NCBI RefSeq assembly: GCF_024713975.1
Contig: NC_091094.1
Location: 11,951,001-12,015,000, forward strand
DNA: 64,000 bases
Direction: 5' to 3'
From: Paralichthys olivaceus
Taxonomy: Eukaryota; Chordata; Actinopteri; Pleuronectiformes; Paralichthyidae
In this document: piece after piece, positions 1 to 14,400 of the stretch
Position numbering within the stretch: the stretch's first letter is position 1
How the letters are laid out: every line of letters begins with the position of its first letter
Translations under genes and position numbers: made by a program
The notes under the pieces: generated by a model
Seen by the model: the letters and a program-made list of their open reading frames with translations, nothing else
Database searches by the model: none
What the model was told of the DNA's origin: nothing

Positions 1-1899
1 AGAGGGAGGGTGGGATGTTTGGGCACCCGGAGGGGGTGAGCTCTGTGAGGCCGTGGTCCACTCTGCAGCACGACACATGCTCTGTGAGGTGGATAAAAAA
101 GAAGCCTGTATTGTAATGAAAGCATTTGCATACTTGTGTGTTAGAGAGGGTGTTAACCTTTGACCCCGTCGAGAACAGAGTGACAACAGAAACCACTTCT
201 CAGAGTCTAAAGCTGTAACGCAGTTGAAAATAGAACCTGAGCGTACCTCAGTGTTTGTCAAAACCTATAAAGACTGGAGAGAAAGGGCTGCTTGAGTGTT
301 TAAGGTGGAAGTCTCCTTCAAGCGGCAGCAAAACAAAATGTATTAAACACACTTGTATCTGCATCTTATGGGATGGTGCTGGGAATTTGTGAGATCCAAA
401 AAACCCAGATCATGATTTGTTATGTCTGAAAAAAGATCAAAAAGAAAATGTGGTTATTATAAAGAGCAATTTGAACAAGGAACAAATATTTGTGGAAGCT
501 CAAAGAACATTTTTCTCCAACATTAAAATGTGACCTCTGTCATTATTTAGAGAACATTCTTAACTGGAGTTAAGCAGCAAATACCAAAAGGAAACACAAA
601 GGAAGTTTTCTTATGAGAATAGAAAGTTCACATGTATGTTTAATCTTCATTGCAGTATATAATTTGATTAAGAAGATGTTTTCGCTTCTAAAAGGTGAAA
701 GTATCCCATTAGAATGCCACTGATTATGTTAAACTACAATTTGTGCTTGTCTGCAATTAAGGTAATTGTCATCCAAAGGTCAGAAAGTCATAACTCAACC
801 CACACTTAACTTGTTAATCTATTTTTTTGACCAACATCGCTCATTCTGTCTGTTGTATGATTAATGTCCGTGTATGGTAACGTTGGACAAGACAATGTCC
901 GCCTCTTCAGTTGAGTTTTTTTGAGTAGGGGGGTCTTTGTCAGGGGAGCCGGGTGTGTTTGGCTCTCAGCCCGAGAGGCTCTTCTCTCCAAGTGCACGTC
1001 GCTTCACAGAGAAGACTTGACTCTGAAATTCCTCCAGATAAGAGTTGCTAGGTGATGCTATTGTCAGATCTTCTTTGTGGTCACATATTCATACCCAAAT
1101 TGTAAGGTTCTTTATGAGGACCGCCTCATTAGTAGTCAAATATTCATACCAGACCACCACCCCCCACTTGACCCCTCCTTTACCAGTCGTGGGAAAGACG
1201 TCCTGGATGAGATGTGGTGAATTCAACCAATTACTTGGAGGACGGTTAGAAAAGATTGTCTGCCTTAGACACACTTTCATTTTGAAATGCTACCAAAGCC
1301 CAAATCTATTTGTACTATGTTATTAACATTGTTTGGAACATTTACAGCCACAAATTAAATTTCCAGCACAGATAAAACATCCATGACAGTTTCTAAATCT
1401 ATATTTAAACACAAGAGGCTCCAAGTTTACCAGAGCAATAGAATGGATTGTTTACACCCTGTGGTGTAGCTTAGTGTGACATCTTTAATTAAATCCCCAT
1501 TCCATATACAAGAGAGGCACCAAAGATACTGTGAACGCACACAGAAAAACAATGATACATAAATGTATTATTTTGCTTAAATTTCAGCATTTAATTATGC
1601 AGTTGAATTCATGGACCTGTCAAATGTACCTGCATAGAAAACACAAGCATATAACAAAAAACTTAATTTTAATATTTTAATACAACAAAGTTTTTCTTAA
1701 CTATTGTACTTGATATCCATATTTAGTAGTCTAAAGGAGCTTAATACATTTACCAAGGTAAATATACATTTTATTACTAGGGCCTTCTTAGATAAACAAG
1801 GGAATTAAATACACTTAATACTTTCACGTTTCGGTAATTTAAATTTCACATTCCAGATATAAATATTGTATGTTTTAATTATGCCTCTAAAATATACAT

Positions 1900-1937
<38 letters not shown>

Positions 1938-2461
1938 CATGCAATACTATAGTTTTTCTTAGTAGTTTACTTGTAGGATTTGTACACTGTATTTCTACTT
2001 TTTGACAGATCTGGACACTTTTTAAACAACTATTACATTTTACAATTCTTTGATTGATTAAACTGTTTGCACTTAGCTCGAGCTTTCTAGTTGCCGATCA
2101 TTATTCTGTCGGTCATCGATGACTTATAAAACCCATTTTTTAAACTTAGCTCCAGTGACACTTGCAGTTGAAAGAGCTTTTTTTTCCTCAATGAAACAGG
2201 TGCGGTCGGAGCCTTCTAACCCCGCCCCCTGTGATCACCATATTTGGAGAACTTCCTCATTCCAAAGGGCGCAGGGCGGGGCGATGACGCCACCTGTTAG
2301 TGAATGGGCTGCGGGCTCGTGCTCAGTGAGCCGGTGAAGTGAGACCGAAGAGGAGTGGAAGAGAGAGAGAGAGAGAGAAGAGGAGTGTGAGGGACAGACG
2401 GAGCGGACAGGCTTCAGGAGACTAACTTTGAATTTAATAAGGAAAGACCTGTGGAAACATC
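1..2461. other. Upstream region and 5' UTR of epha2; no gene seen
   Basis: I see no coding exon of a recognisable family here. The stretch is AT-rich, with a pure CA dinucleotide run at about 1901-1934. The last 250 bases become GC-richer (about 2205-2300) and then purine-rich with a GA run (2359-2378). They contain a TGACGCCA site near 2285 and lead into the epha2 start codon, so they are the likely promoter and 5' UTR. Short open frames here, such as one at 1045-1326, have no family features. The gene upstream of epha2 in other vertebrates is not visible. Confidence 0.6.
1901..1934. repeat. (CA)n microsatellite
   Basis: This is an uninterrupted CA dinucleotide run of about 16 units upstream of epha2. 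Such runs are common in fish genomes and polymorphic in length. Confidence 0.9.
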
Positions 2462-5400
2462 ATGGAGCTCCGTCTACTCTGCTCGGTCCTGTTTTTCTTC
2501 ATTAACCAAGTATCGGTCAGCCTCCAGTCCAAAGAACGTAAGTTTCTGGTTTATTGTCTTTTTCAGAGAGGTGAGGCTTCAGACTCTGTGTTTTGAGTCA
2601 GAAGCCTCGCCTCGTGAGTCAGGAGGATGGAATCTGAGAGCCTCCTTACAAGTTTTACTTTCTGCTTCAGCAATTGTCTGAAACTGTTGCGTTAAAAGTT
2701 TTGTCCTGGTTTTACACACAACAGAAATATGTGTGTAATGTTAGTTTTATGAACTGAGAATGACGTGAATGTTTCAAAAAGCTCATATTGTCTTCTCCCC
2801 ACCCACACACACACTTATTAACATGTACTTTTATACTAACTTTTTAAATGAAGTTTTCATTTGTAATATTGGGCCTTTAACTTAAATGATGAGGGGGGTG
2901 GGGGGCTGTTAGATGTCTAAGCATGTCCTCACTTTTTGTTTCACTTGTGTTGCACATTCATGTATTTCTCTCGTCATGGTGATTTAGCAGCCCACGCCTT
3001 TCTCATACTTTAAGTCCTGTACGCTTGGACCTGGAGGACACGGTCAATGAAGACCTGAATCAAAGCCGACATGCTTGATTAGTCTGTCAAAGCCCAGCAT
3101 GTGCCCCCCATAAAGCCTTCTGGCCCCTGGGATCAAGGCAGAGGATTTATTTGCACAGTCAAATCATAGTTTTTTCCATTGATTGAACACAAACATATAA
3201 TGCATTGTTTGGGTTGGGTGTAATAACAGAGATAAAATGTGTTGCTATTTTTTTTTAGAAATAACTAAATGTGGATTTTTATACAAATAAATATGTAAAA
3301 ATGTGTTAATTGATGCATCAGGTGTCCTGTGTGCTTTTTATAACTACACGTTGTTTGTGTGTCCCTGTAGAAGTATTGCTGGACATGAGGGCTTCAGGAT
3401 CGGAGCTGGGCTGGTTGACGTTGCCATATGAGAACGGAGTGAGTATTTATACCTCAACAGGCATTTTTAAGACTTCAGGTTCAACACTTGAAAGTGTCCT
3501 CCTCTTAGTGAGTAAGCGAGTAAGTGTCTAAAGAAAAGTCCATGTGAGAATTTGAAATCTGTCTTGCAACAATTAGATAAATCTTTCTGTTGGTTCAATC
3601 CACAAAAAAATGGCTCCCTGGGAGTGATGGAATGAGTGGCAGCTCGATGAGGTTTGGCAGAGCTCAGCCAGTCTCATTTTAACTCTACCCTTTCATAAAG
3701 AACTCATGAATGCCATTAAAATGTCAAGGATCAACCTAAGCTATCTAAATTTGCAGTGCCAAACTGCATTTTACACAATGACAGTGTTCATTCCAGCAAA
3801 CACAGAATCATAAAGCTTCAAGTTTAAGACGTTTGTCCTTTTTGATTCCTCTCTGCATTTAGAGAGTACAGTAGCGGAGTGATGTGTGTTCGTGGGAGGA
3901 CATGAGTAAAAAGAAAAAAGAAAGAGTGGTCCATATGTGGAGAACCATCCCTCTATCTATAGTTCAGTGGCTTTCCATCTAAAAAAAGCAACAGGACGGG
4001 GCCACTTCCACTGTGTGGGCCACATTTCTCCTGTGTGACTTTTCTTGAAGATCTAAGAGAATACTCGTCCCCTTGTCTTTCAAACATTGCTTTTGCTCTT
4101 AATCGGCTTTCTCACACATTTATAGTAAATTTGTACAAGAGATAAATATTTGCAAATATTGCAATTTACTTTGTAAATTACATTTGTCCAAAATATAGAA
4201 GATATAATCTGTCAAACTATGAAAATCACTGTCTCATAAAATGCTGCTTGAATCTAATAGAAAAAATTCAATTCATTTAGCCTCTTTTCTACAACAGTTC
4301 ATTGAATACAAGTTTAAGCACTGATGTCGTCTCTGAAACACATGATGTTAATGAAATCTTAATGTCAAATTGGGTCTTTTAACTTGTCATTGCTTCCCTC
4401 TATTAAAAAGTCTTAATTGCTGCCAATTCTGCTGGGATGACTTTGCAGTCTGCTTACAAAGTTAATTTAACTTTCATTAACGTCGGTTGGTATTCTACTG
4501 TGGCATTTGCTTTGGGTTTATGTGCGTCTCACACACATGCATCCTCATGTGTTAGTGGAAAACCACACACGTCGCAAGCGCAGCAGCACATGTCCAGGCC
4601 AGTAATCTTACTGTGAGGAAAAAAGCTGTGGCTCACTGTTGCACTTTTATGAGCTTTTCGCTCAGCATGAAAGAAGAGGTGTCTCATCAATAAAAACTGG
4701 TTCTCTGAAGGAACAAAGCCTCTGAACCCTCTACTTATTCCCCAGAAAAAATGCTTTTCCTCCTCTCATTATTGTAGTGTGGTCTCAGTGACGTTTGCCC
4801 CTTAAACTGATCCCTCTCCCCTCTTTGTCTTTCTGTGTCCTGCAGTGGGAGATCGTCCAGACGGTGGTGAATGGCTCACTTTTCTATACCTACAGTGTTT
4901 GTAGCATAGACTCGACTGAACAGGAAAACTGGTTACGTACAACGTTCATTCAGCGACGCCCGGGGACACCGCGTGTCTCCGTGGAGCTACGTTTCATTGT
5001 ACGAGACTGCAACACCTTTGATGGAGCCTCGGTGGCCTGCAAAGAAACCTTCAACCTTTTCATCTCGGAGGCGGATGCTGATGTGGGAACCAACTTCCGT
5101 AAAGGGCAGTTCCGCAAAGTGGCCACCATCGCCCCTGATGAGGTCACACGGGGCCGCGTGCTGAAGGTCAACACAGAGACGAGGACCGTAGGGCCTCTGT
5201 CCAGGAAGGGCTTCTACCTGGCTTTCCAGGACATGGGTGCTTGTGTGGCCCTCCTCTCGGTCAGAGTTTATTACAAGATGTGCCCATCCACGGTGCAGAG
5301 CTTGGCAGCCTTCCCGGAGACCGTGGCAGATGCTCTCACGGTAGTGGAGGGAGCCTGCGTGGAGAATGCCGTCAGTCAGGCCACCCCACGCATCTACTGC

Positions 5401-8400
5401 ACAACTGAGGGTGAATGGGTGGTTCCCGTGGGTCAGTGCCAGTGTCTGTCAGGCTACGAAACCACCGGGGAATCCTGCCAAGGTAAGCGCGGCCAAAAAT
5501 ATGCCATGCACTCAACTGAGACGTGTTTTTGTTGCAGAGTGAGTCGTAGTAAATGAAACACCTCCAACCACGACCTGTGAGAAATGAGTGCTCAGGAATG
5601 TTAATTGTGTCTGGTTTGTTTGGGGTTCTGCTGTAAAAACACAACATATCTATCTAGAGCGGTCAGACACTGCAGGGCTGAGTGTGAGGGAAAAGGGGAA
5701 AAGATGGAAAGGTGTCTTAACCTGTTTGTTTTGTTTAGATTTAGAGGTAACCATGGAATTGCTCCATGTGATGGCAGATAAAAAAAGTCACCAGTGAACA
5801 GACTCCCACCTATGCCTCAACATCTCCTCACCTATTGGCCAATAGCACATTCCTTCCTCTGTGTTTCTCTCAGGGCTCAGGAATGGGGCTTGGCTGTGGT
5901 GCTGTTTTATGGATAGGCCGTTGACTGGAGGTGACAGTACAAGTATCTTAGTTCCACTTCTATGTGGACTTTGACTTTGCTGTGTGTTTACACTATAAAA
6001 GGGACAAAACTCAAAGATGTCCTTGTGTTAATGGACACAATAATACATGGGCCAAAAGTTGAAAATTACATATCAGACATTTTGCTTTCTCTTTTGAGGC
6101 TTCTAAAATTTAATTCTAAAGTTCCTTTCTAAGGTCTAATTTACTTATGTGAATTTCTTGTTTACAAACTCTCTAACTGTGAACTATGAAGGTAATTTTT
6201 GAGGTAGTTTTTAAAATCAAATGAAAAAATGGAAACACATTTGAGAATGATGGGAATTTTAGGAGACTAGTGTTGAGTGTTTGTGCTTTTGTGTTTTCGT
6301 GTGACACCGTGAATTAGGCAAGGTATGAAAAACCTGTATGGTACGCACTGTCCTCGAGAAAAACCTGAGAGAGCTTAAAGAAGGTAAATGTACTCCTTTA
6401 GAAAATACAACCAAATACATATATATAGCTGTAGTGTTCATACTGTGCCTGTGGAGGCTGGCATTGCTCTGGCATTCTGGGGTGTGGTGTGTTGAGCTGT
6501 CTGGAGGAAACATGGGAGGAGATACAGAGTACAGAGAGGAGGAGGAGGAGGAGGAGAAGGAGGAAGGAAGGGCACAGTGTTCTGTGGGGACTTCTGAAAG
6601 AAATTCTTTCACCCTGGCGTCAACCAGCATCACTGATTGACTCAAGGAAGGACTGTGTGAATGTGACAGGATGACTACCTGAGGGCTGTCTTCTCCTCTC
6701 GCAGAGTATTTGTTTTTGTGTCCGTTGCCAAGGTGACAGAAACCACAGATTACAGGGACCGGGCTGACACACCTCTCAGAGGTCGGACTGACTCAGGCTG
6801 TGGTTTACTCCTGATGGTCCGAGTCACCTTGACGGTTTAGGGTTTGGCCTCCTCTCTAAGTTTGTTCCAGAAGAAGAACAGATTATGTTTAACAGCTGAA
6901 AGAATTATGAGATTTTAAATGAATTAGTTGACAAATACAAAATGAAGTTAGATGGATTGTTGATTCATCATCGTCCCTTTTTTTGTTCTTTTTTTTCTTT
7001 TCTGTTTCACTTCAATCTAAATGGAATATCTCCGGGGTTTTGACTTGGTTGGACAAAACCTAAAGCTTTTTTCCCCTGAAGCCTTTTCTTACCATTTCTT
7101 TAAAGTCTAAAAATCTTTGATAGATTTGTACTGAGCTTCAAAGAGTAATCTGTGTACTGTGACTATAAAAACGAAGGGAAAACTGAGGAAGTTGAGGCAG
7201 AGGAATGTTTCAGACTTTGAAGTTCCTGACAACTGGGCCGAGCACCTGAAACGGAAGTGAAACAGCAACTGTCGAGAGGAAGACAGGAAATATTTGACTG
7301 GAAAAACTGCGATACCAAAGTCTGGAGAATGATCTGATACTTATGAAGCAGGAAATCATTTTTATTACATAAATAAAACACAATGTAGCTGCTTCTCCCA
7401 GGCCTCGCTCCAGTTTTTATGTTGTAGAAAGTGATATCCTCTAAAGGCTCATGGCCTGGGTGTGGATTCCACTGAGGAGCTCAACTGTTGTGGGAAAAGG
7501 AAGTAAAGTGAGCTGAGGAGGAATGCTGAGTGACACAAATAAGCAGGTTGTCCTTGCTCGGAGTCAGAGGGTGGGGAGCGAGTCGACAGTTGGTGCATGA
7601 GGGTGGTTAGTTCCGTGGCTGCTTAGTTAGGTGTGGAGTGTAATTTAGTCAAGAGGATTAGTAGAGCAACAGGACAGCTGTTAGCCAATGACATGCCCCT
7701 GCTTCGCCTCCCTTTGCTCTTTCATCCGGTTGTTAACACACGCAACGAGCTCCCTAATCCATGTTCCCACTCATTAGAACAATGGGCCAACACAAAGAGC
7801 TAAAAACAGATTCAATTAACAGATGCACTGGTGCGGAACATACGTCCTTTTCACGTGTGTGCTGTGGTCACAGGAGAGCGCGGAACAATAAAAGGGACAC
7901 ATTCCATCAACAAGTGAAAAACGTACATTTGTTTAATCACTGAAAGTTTAAAACTTCTTCCAGATTAACAACATCTTTAACAAAGATGATAAAAAAATGT
8001 GTTATGAGTGTTTGTATTCATGCTATGTACACCTGCCCCTATTTCGGAGCTTTATAATGAGTAGTACAACATATTTATGGCACCACTCTGTCCAATCTCG
8101 GAGACAATAGATGAATGGGGCTGGAGTTTCTTTGGTACGTGACAGAGGCCCTGCTGCTCCAGCTCAAGATGAAATGGGCTGGCCCCTCTTTCTTATGCGA
8201 AAAGACCCCACTACACCCCCATTGCCGCCAAGTGACTCCCCTGAGAGAACTTCTGTTGGTGCTCCAGACCTTTACCCCCCCCAACCCACCCCACCCCCCT
8301 CCATCCATCTATTCATCTCTATCCCCCCCCTGCTCAAAACTCAACCTGCTGCCTCTCCAATGCTGCCTCAGTGCTCAGGGTGCAAAGGTCCTTCTGCCTT

Positions 8401-11400
8401 GGTGGCGAAGTAACGCGACCACGTCTTCAATCCAGGGTTCGTTCGACCTCTTCCCTCGGCCACCAGCACAGGGGCCACATGAAAGGCTGTTCCCCGGGGA
8501 GACAGCAGAATGAAAGTGGAGCCACAAGATCTTTCTCAAGATCTGCTCTTTTTATTTTTATTTTTTTTACTGCGCCCTGAGGTTTTTATCGCCCCCAGAA
8601 AGTATGTGCATCTGTTTCCATAAACACAAAATCATATTCGTTTCCAGCTGCTTGTCCTCTTTCCTGATTCTCTCATACACTGACTATTCAGCCTTCGTGC
8701 TGTAATTTGTGACTGGTGTCGTGGGGTCAACGGAAGGAAGGAAGAAAGGGAGGAAACATCAGTCTCTGGCTGACTTGCCACTTCTTGCATCCTGGTTTCT
8801 GTCCAGTCTGCATGTTCATTAACCTCCCATGCCCCTGGAAGGCTGTTTATCTGCTGCACGCTGAAATGTCCATCGCAGCACTCCCGCAGTGTCCAAGGTG
8901 CCGTTTCCTTTGGCAAAAACACAAATATTATCTGCCAGGGAATATGAGCTGAGGCGAGTCCACAGGGGAAAGGCAGATCAAATCACCTGATGGATTTAAT
9001 GCACTGCATTCATCCGGTTGACACTCGCAGTGTGACCTGAGATTAGGCCTCGGAGCAAAAAAGGCAAGTTGAGGCAGATCGTCAGGGAAATCCCTTTTCA
9101 TTCCTCTGGATACAAAGACTCTGTGATTATAGGTTACTCACAACAAAAGCTTCCTGTTGGGAGTAAAGAGCTGGTATTACAGACACAGCTTCATTGTTTG
9201 CATTTTGATCAGTCATTCCTTCCTGTGTTTGTTCGTTCCACAGTTAGTCCTGAATATGTCATGCTTAAACTAACACACACCATTTCTCTCTCATACAGCG
9301 TGCAAGCCAGGCTACTTCAAGCCATCTGTATCCAGCGAGTTATGTCAGGTTTGTCCCGATAATACCAAGCCCTCCGGAGCCGGCGCCACTGAATGTCAAT
9401 GTGAGGAAGGTTTCTTCCGCTCCCCTTCTGACCCTTCAACATCTCCATGCTCTGGTAATGACCCACCTCACTGACATATCACCGAAAAAGTCAACTTTTA
9501 TACTCATTACAAGCAGTTTGGAGGCTCAAACTAACTGCTCTGTCACCCACTTCCCTCCTGAAGCTCCACCCAGTGCCCCTCATGAGCTGACCTCCACCAC
9601 TCTGTCAGCTGACGGCAGGCTGCAGCTGTCCTGGAGCCCACCGCTGGTGACTGGAGGCCGCAGTGACCTCACCTACAGCGTGGTGTGCGAGCACTGCGAG
9701 GGCACCTTGTGCATCCCCTGTGGTGAGAAGATCCGTTTCGACCCAGGCCCCACAGGCCTGCGAGACACCACAGTCATCGTCTCTGACCTGGATTCTCATC
9801 TGAACTACACGTTCACTGTGGAGGCTCAGAGCGGCGTGTCCCAGTACGGCACTGAGAGACCGACAGCAACCATCACTACTGCTCTGGACTACACAGGTGA
9901 GTCCGGTCACATGTAAACATATACTTTTTACTTTGTTTTAAACTTGTGTATTTGTTTTCACTGTTTTAGTACAAGAACAAAAACAAAACCCCTTTTTTTG
10001 TGTGTGCATGCTCATTACATTTTCTTAACTCTTTTTCTTTTCATTACTTTATTGCTTTCTCTTATATTTCCAGAAGTGATCCTTGCCATTGGTTTAAATT
10101 ATGCACTTTCTCATTTTTATTTACATATTTGTAATAGTTTCTGTGAAAAGGTAAACATCTATAAACATATTGGTAAAAAATATGTGTTTGCATACAAAGA
10201 AAAATCTCCTAAAAAGTCAGCATGATTAAAAAGTAGTGAAAAAGCAAAATTGTTATGACATAAAATACTTAATGTATAATGTCTCCTTTGGAGCAAATAT
10301 ATATAGTATATTTGTTTAGTTGCCACAATTTACAGCTTTAACTTGTCATTTTGAAGTAAATTAAGTATTAAGAAGTAACCAGGTGATAAAACAAGAATTC
10401 AGTCTGACCCCTAAGTCCCAAAGGCTTTAATTTCCATGCGTCCTTCCCAAAGACTGTAATTAGTCACCAACCATTATTTTGCTTTCCACCTCCCTCCGAC
10501 TTCTAGATCCCCCCAAGGTGACGTTGATCCATCTGGACGATCGCAGCCCCACCAGTCTGTCTCTGTCCTGGACTCTGTCTCGCAGACCTCCAGTCCACAT
10601 CACTCACCGCTATGAGCTTATGTACCGCAGAAAAGTAAGATGGAGTGCTTTGTGCTCATTTTCTTCCCTCGTTCAAAATTTCAGGTTGTTGAAAGACATT
10701 TTCAAGTGCTGAGAAAACAGCTCTAATCCGCCCACCTTTAACGCTCTCCTCACAGGATGACGACGGCGAGCGGGACGTGACCACCTACACGGTCGTGATT
10801 TCAGACAAAAGCTCGGTCCAGATAAATGACCTCACCCCAAACACCACGTACATGTTCAGGGTCCAGGTGCTGAGCTCGGAGGGCAACCCTGGCAGCTACA
10901 GCACCGAGCATGAGTTCCACACTTCACCATTAGGTACCAGAAACCTTCACATCTACAGGATGTAAAACTATTTCTCTGTTTGAACCTGAATTTGATTCAT
11001 AAATATTTCTGTTTCTGTGATTGTGTGCAGCCGAGTCTCAGGTCCAGAGTAACTCCACCATGGTGATGGGAGCTGTAGTTGGAGTAGCGGTGATCTTGCT
11101 GGTCGTGGTGGCAGTGCTACTGCTGCGTAAACGGTTGGTGACCGCACCTATCATATCTACATCCAACGCCTGTGTCTTTCAGATAAATGTCCTCTAAGAA
11201 CCTGCAGACTGTGTTGTTATGTGCCACAAGCTCAAGTTAATTACCAATACTGTGCAGTGACATCTTAGGGGGGCTTATGGGTAATAGCCGGTGCTGTTAT
11301 TGAACACAGCCTTGGTCTTCTTTAGCTGGGACGAACTTGCAATTACTGAAAAGTCACTGTGTATTCTGTGATAGTGATGGTCTTGTTTTCTTCTCAGGAG

Positions 11401-14400
11401 ACTGCGCTCTCATGTCAGGGGAGGACCAGAGGATCCATACTTCTCCACAGGTTAGAAAACCCCACAATACAAAAAATTACAACAATGATAAGATGAAACC
11501 ATTAATTATTTATTCTAATAATCCGTCGTTATTTCCTCCTCAGATCAGCTCAAGCCTCTGAAGACTTACGTTGATCCACACATGTATGAGGACCCCAACA
11601 TCGCCATCCAAAAGTTTGTCACAGAAATCGTCCCGAGTGCTATTAGCAAACAAAAGGTCATCGGTGTAGGTGAGTGTTTTCAAACCGTTCAGTTTCCATT
11701 TCACTAAAATCTTGGTGCGATATTGTTTTCTGACATCCCCGTCGTCTGTCTGCCTCAGGAGAGTTTGGAGAAGTGTTTTGGGGCGTGATGAAGGCGCCCG
11801 GGCGAGGAGAGGTGGCCGTGGCGATCAAGACCCTGAAGCTGGGTTACTCAGAGAAACAGAGGCAAGACTTCCTGAGTGAGGCCAGCATCATGGGACAGTT
11901 CTCGCACCCCAACATCATCCGCCTGGAGGGGGTCGTCACCAAATGTGAGTTGAGACCTCGAACCTAAACCCTGCTGCCATTCACAATGTATTGTTATTAA
12001 CTTAGTGTGTATTTAAATTTTACTAAACATGTTTTTTGGTTTTCATTTTCAGTCAAGCATGCGATGATAGTGACTGAATACATGGAGAACGGCGCTTTAG
12101 ACATATACCTGAAGGTAGGTTCTCATTGATGCAACTGTCACATGACTTAAACTTAACACTTAATATCTGCTCCTTCTTCTCAGAAACTCAGTAAAGGGGC
12201 AAAGTCAGAAGCCTGAGTTAAAAATGTGTCTTTATATATGTTTAACTAACATCTAATGGCTCTTTTTAATGTTGTAGCAAAACTCAAGTTAGAAATAGAA
12301 TGGCACTCGGAGCATAGCTTTTGTGTAATCCTGCTAACTAATCAAAACACAGATGAAAACATAACCTTCTTGGTGGAAGTAATGAAGAATAAGAAAAGGT
12401 TTTAAACTGGGATATTTTTGTTCCCTTTAGGATCGGGATGGAGAGATTCCTTCATATCAGTTGGTGGGAATGCTGCGTGGAATAGCTGCTGGCATGAAAT
12501 ACCTCTCTGACATGAACTACGTCCACCGTGACCTGGCAGCGAGGAACGTTCTGGTGAACAGCAACCTGGAGTGTAAAGTGTCTGACTTTGGCCTCTCGCG
12601 TGTGTTGGAGGACGATGCCGAGGGCACCTATACGACCAGGGTGAGTCAACAGCAGAACACAGACCAACCCTTATTTTCTTTCTAGAGCCCAAACTCAGAC
12701 TGTTAATGATCTTGTTTTACTCCCAAGTGTCCGGTCCTAAGTGTTGATCTTTCAGCACCGTGTGTTTCCATTCCACTCATGACTTGTTAATTTGTCTCTT
12801 CTGTCAGGGAGGTAAAATCCCCATCCGTTGGACCGCCCCCGAGGCAATCGAATACAGGAAATTCACTTCAGCCAGCGACGTGTGGAGCTTCGGCATCGTC
12901 ATGTGGGAAGTCATGGCATTTGGAGAACGGCCCTACTGGGACATGAGCAACCATGAGGTATGCTTCATTTGTAACGACCTCTCTCCAGGTCTTATGGTGG
13001 AGATGAGGGATTGTTTAGGCCTGCGTGGGTCAAACTTTAATGTATATTACCACTGAGTTGCTGCAGGGAGGTGGTGATTGAAAGTAGCCTGACATCCAGC
13101 GTAGTTTCCCACCAACTTCTTTAAATTTACTGTTAACGTCAACATGCGGACGCAGCACTTCTTTGGAACGCTGCCTGTGCAAACTCCTCGTCTGTCTCTT
13201 CAACCATTAAAATAAATCTAAGCACTGACTTCACTCTGCCCCTGTTTCTTCCTCAAGGTCATGAAAGCCATCAACGAGGCCTTCAGGCTTCCTGCTCCCA
13301 TGGACTGCCCATCAGCCATCTACCAGCTCATGCTCCAGTGTTGGCTGCACGACCGCTCCATACGACCTCGCTTCTCAGACATCGTCAACATTCTGGACAA
13401 ACTGCTCCGAAACCCAGAGTCTCTGAAAACCATCGCTGACTTTGATCCACGGTATGAATATAAATTTTTCTAATCTTTCTTTAATCTTTGAATCTTTCTT
13501 AAACTTTCAGTGATAAAAATAAAACAATTTTTTACTGTCACTTAAAACTAAAAAACAATCCTTCCAGTTTCCACCAGTGATATAAATCAGATGATACTAA
13601 TCTAGATGTATGTGTATTAAGGGAAATATGCTCATTACCTCCTGATATCTTGTTTACTTAATCTGCACAAAAACAAAGAGTAAAAATGAATAGGGTTTTA
13701 TATCTGGAGCTATTAATGGCGAGGTGACTTCCTGGTTGGCTGCCAACTGTTCCTGACCAATAAATAGACCTGAACATAACCCACAAATGGCTATTGTTGC
13801 TTTTACACTTCCCAAAAGGTTAAGTACACACATGCACTAATACTTAGGGGAATTATGATTATTATTGTTTATTTTATTATTAGTTGTAGTATTATAATCA
13901 AGAGTTCTCTCAGATGAAGAGTAAGTTCTGTGGAGGATTTTTAAAGTTGAACAACTTTTATTTATGCATTTATAAGCCCATGTTTTGATTTAACTCGTGC
14001 AGCATTAATCTTGGTACTTTCCATCGATTAGAAGTTATTGAAAAACATTATGTACAGATCTGATCTACAGTCCGTGTATATACAGTAACAGTAAATGACC
14101 AAGTGAGTAATCTATGTACACATCTTTCCTCTGCAGTGTTTCCATCCGCCTGCCGAGCACCAGCGGCTGCGACGGCACCATGTTCAGGACGGTGCCCGAG
14201 TGGCTGGAGTCCATCAAGATGAGTCAGTACAACGAAAGCTTCACTCGCGCAGGGATCAAGACTATGGAGCAGGTGCTCTCCTTGAGGCATGAGTAAGTGC
14301 ACACATGACACGGGTGTATCTGGCACCGAGCCACATCTTGTGGCAAGACAGAGAATGTATTGAGTTCTCAGCTGAAACATTTGTCGAGCAGTTTGTGATG

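Noticed and set aside
6259-6645. Open frames on both strands of 100-128 codons
   Set aside because: They depend on the GGA trinucleotide run, which is open in several frames.
8111-8513. Overlapping open frames of 100 and 132 codons in epha2 intron 3
   Set aside because: They come from a C-rich, stop-poor stretch in two frames at once, with no recognisable domain and no exon context.
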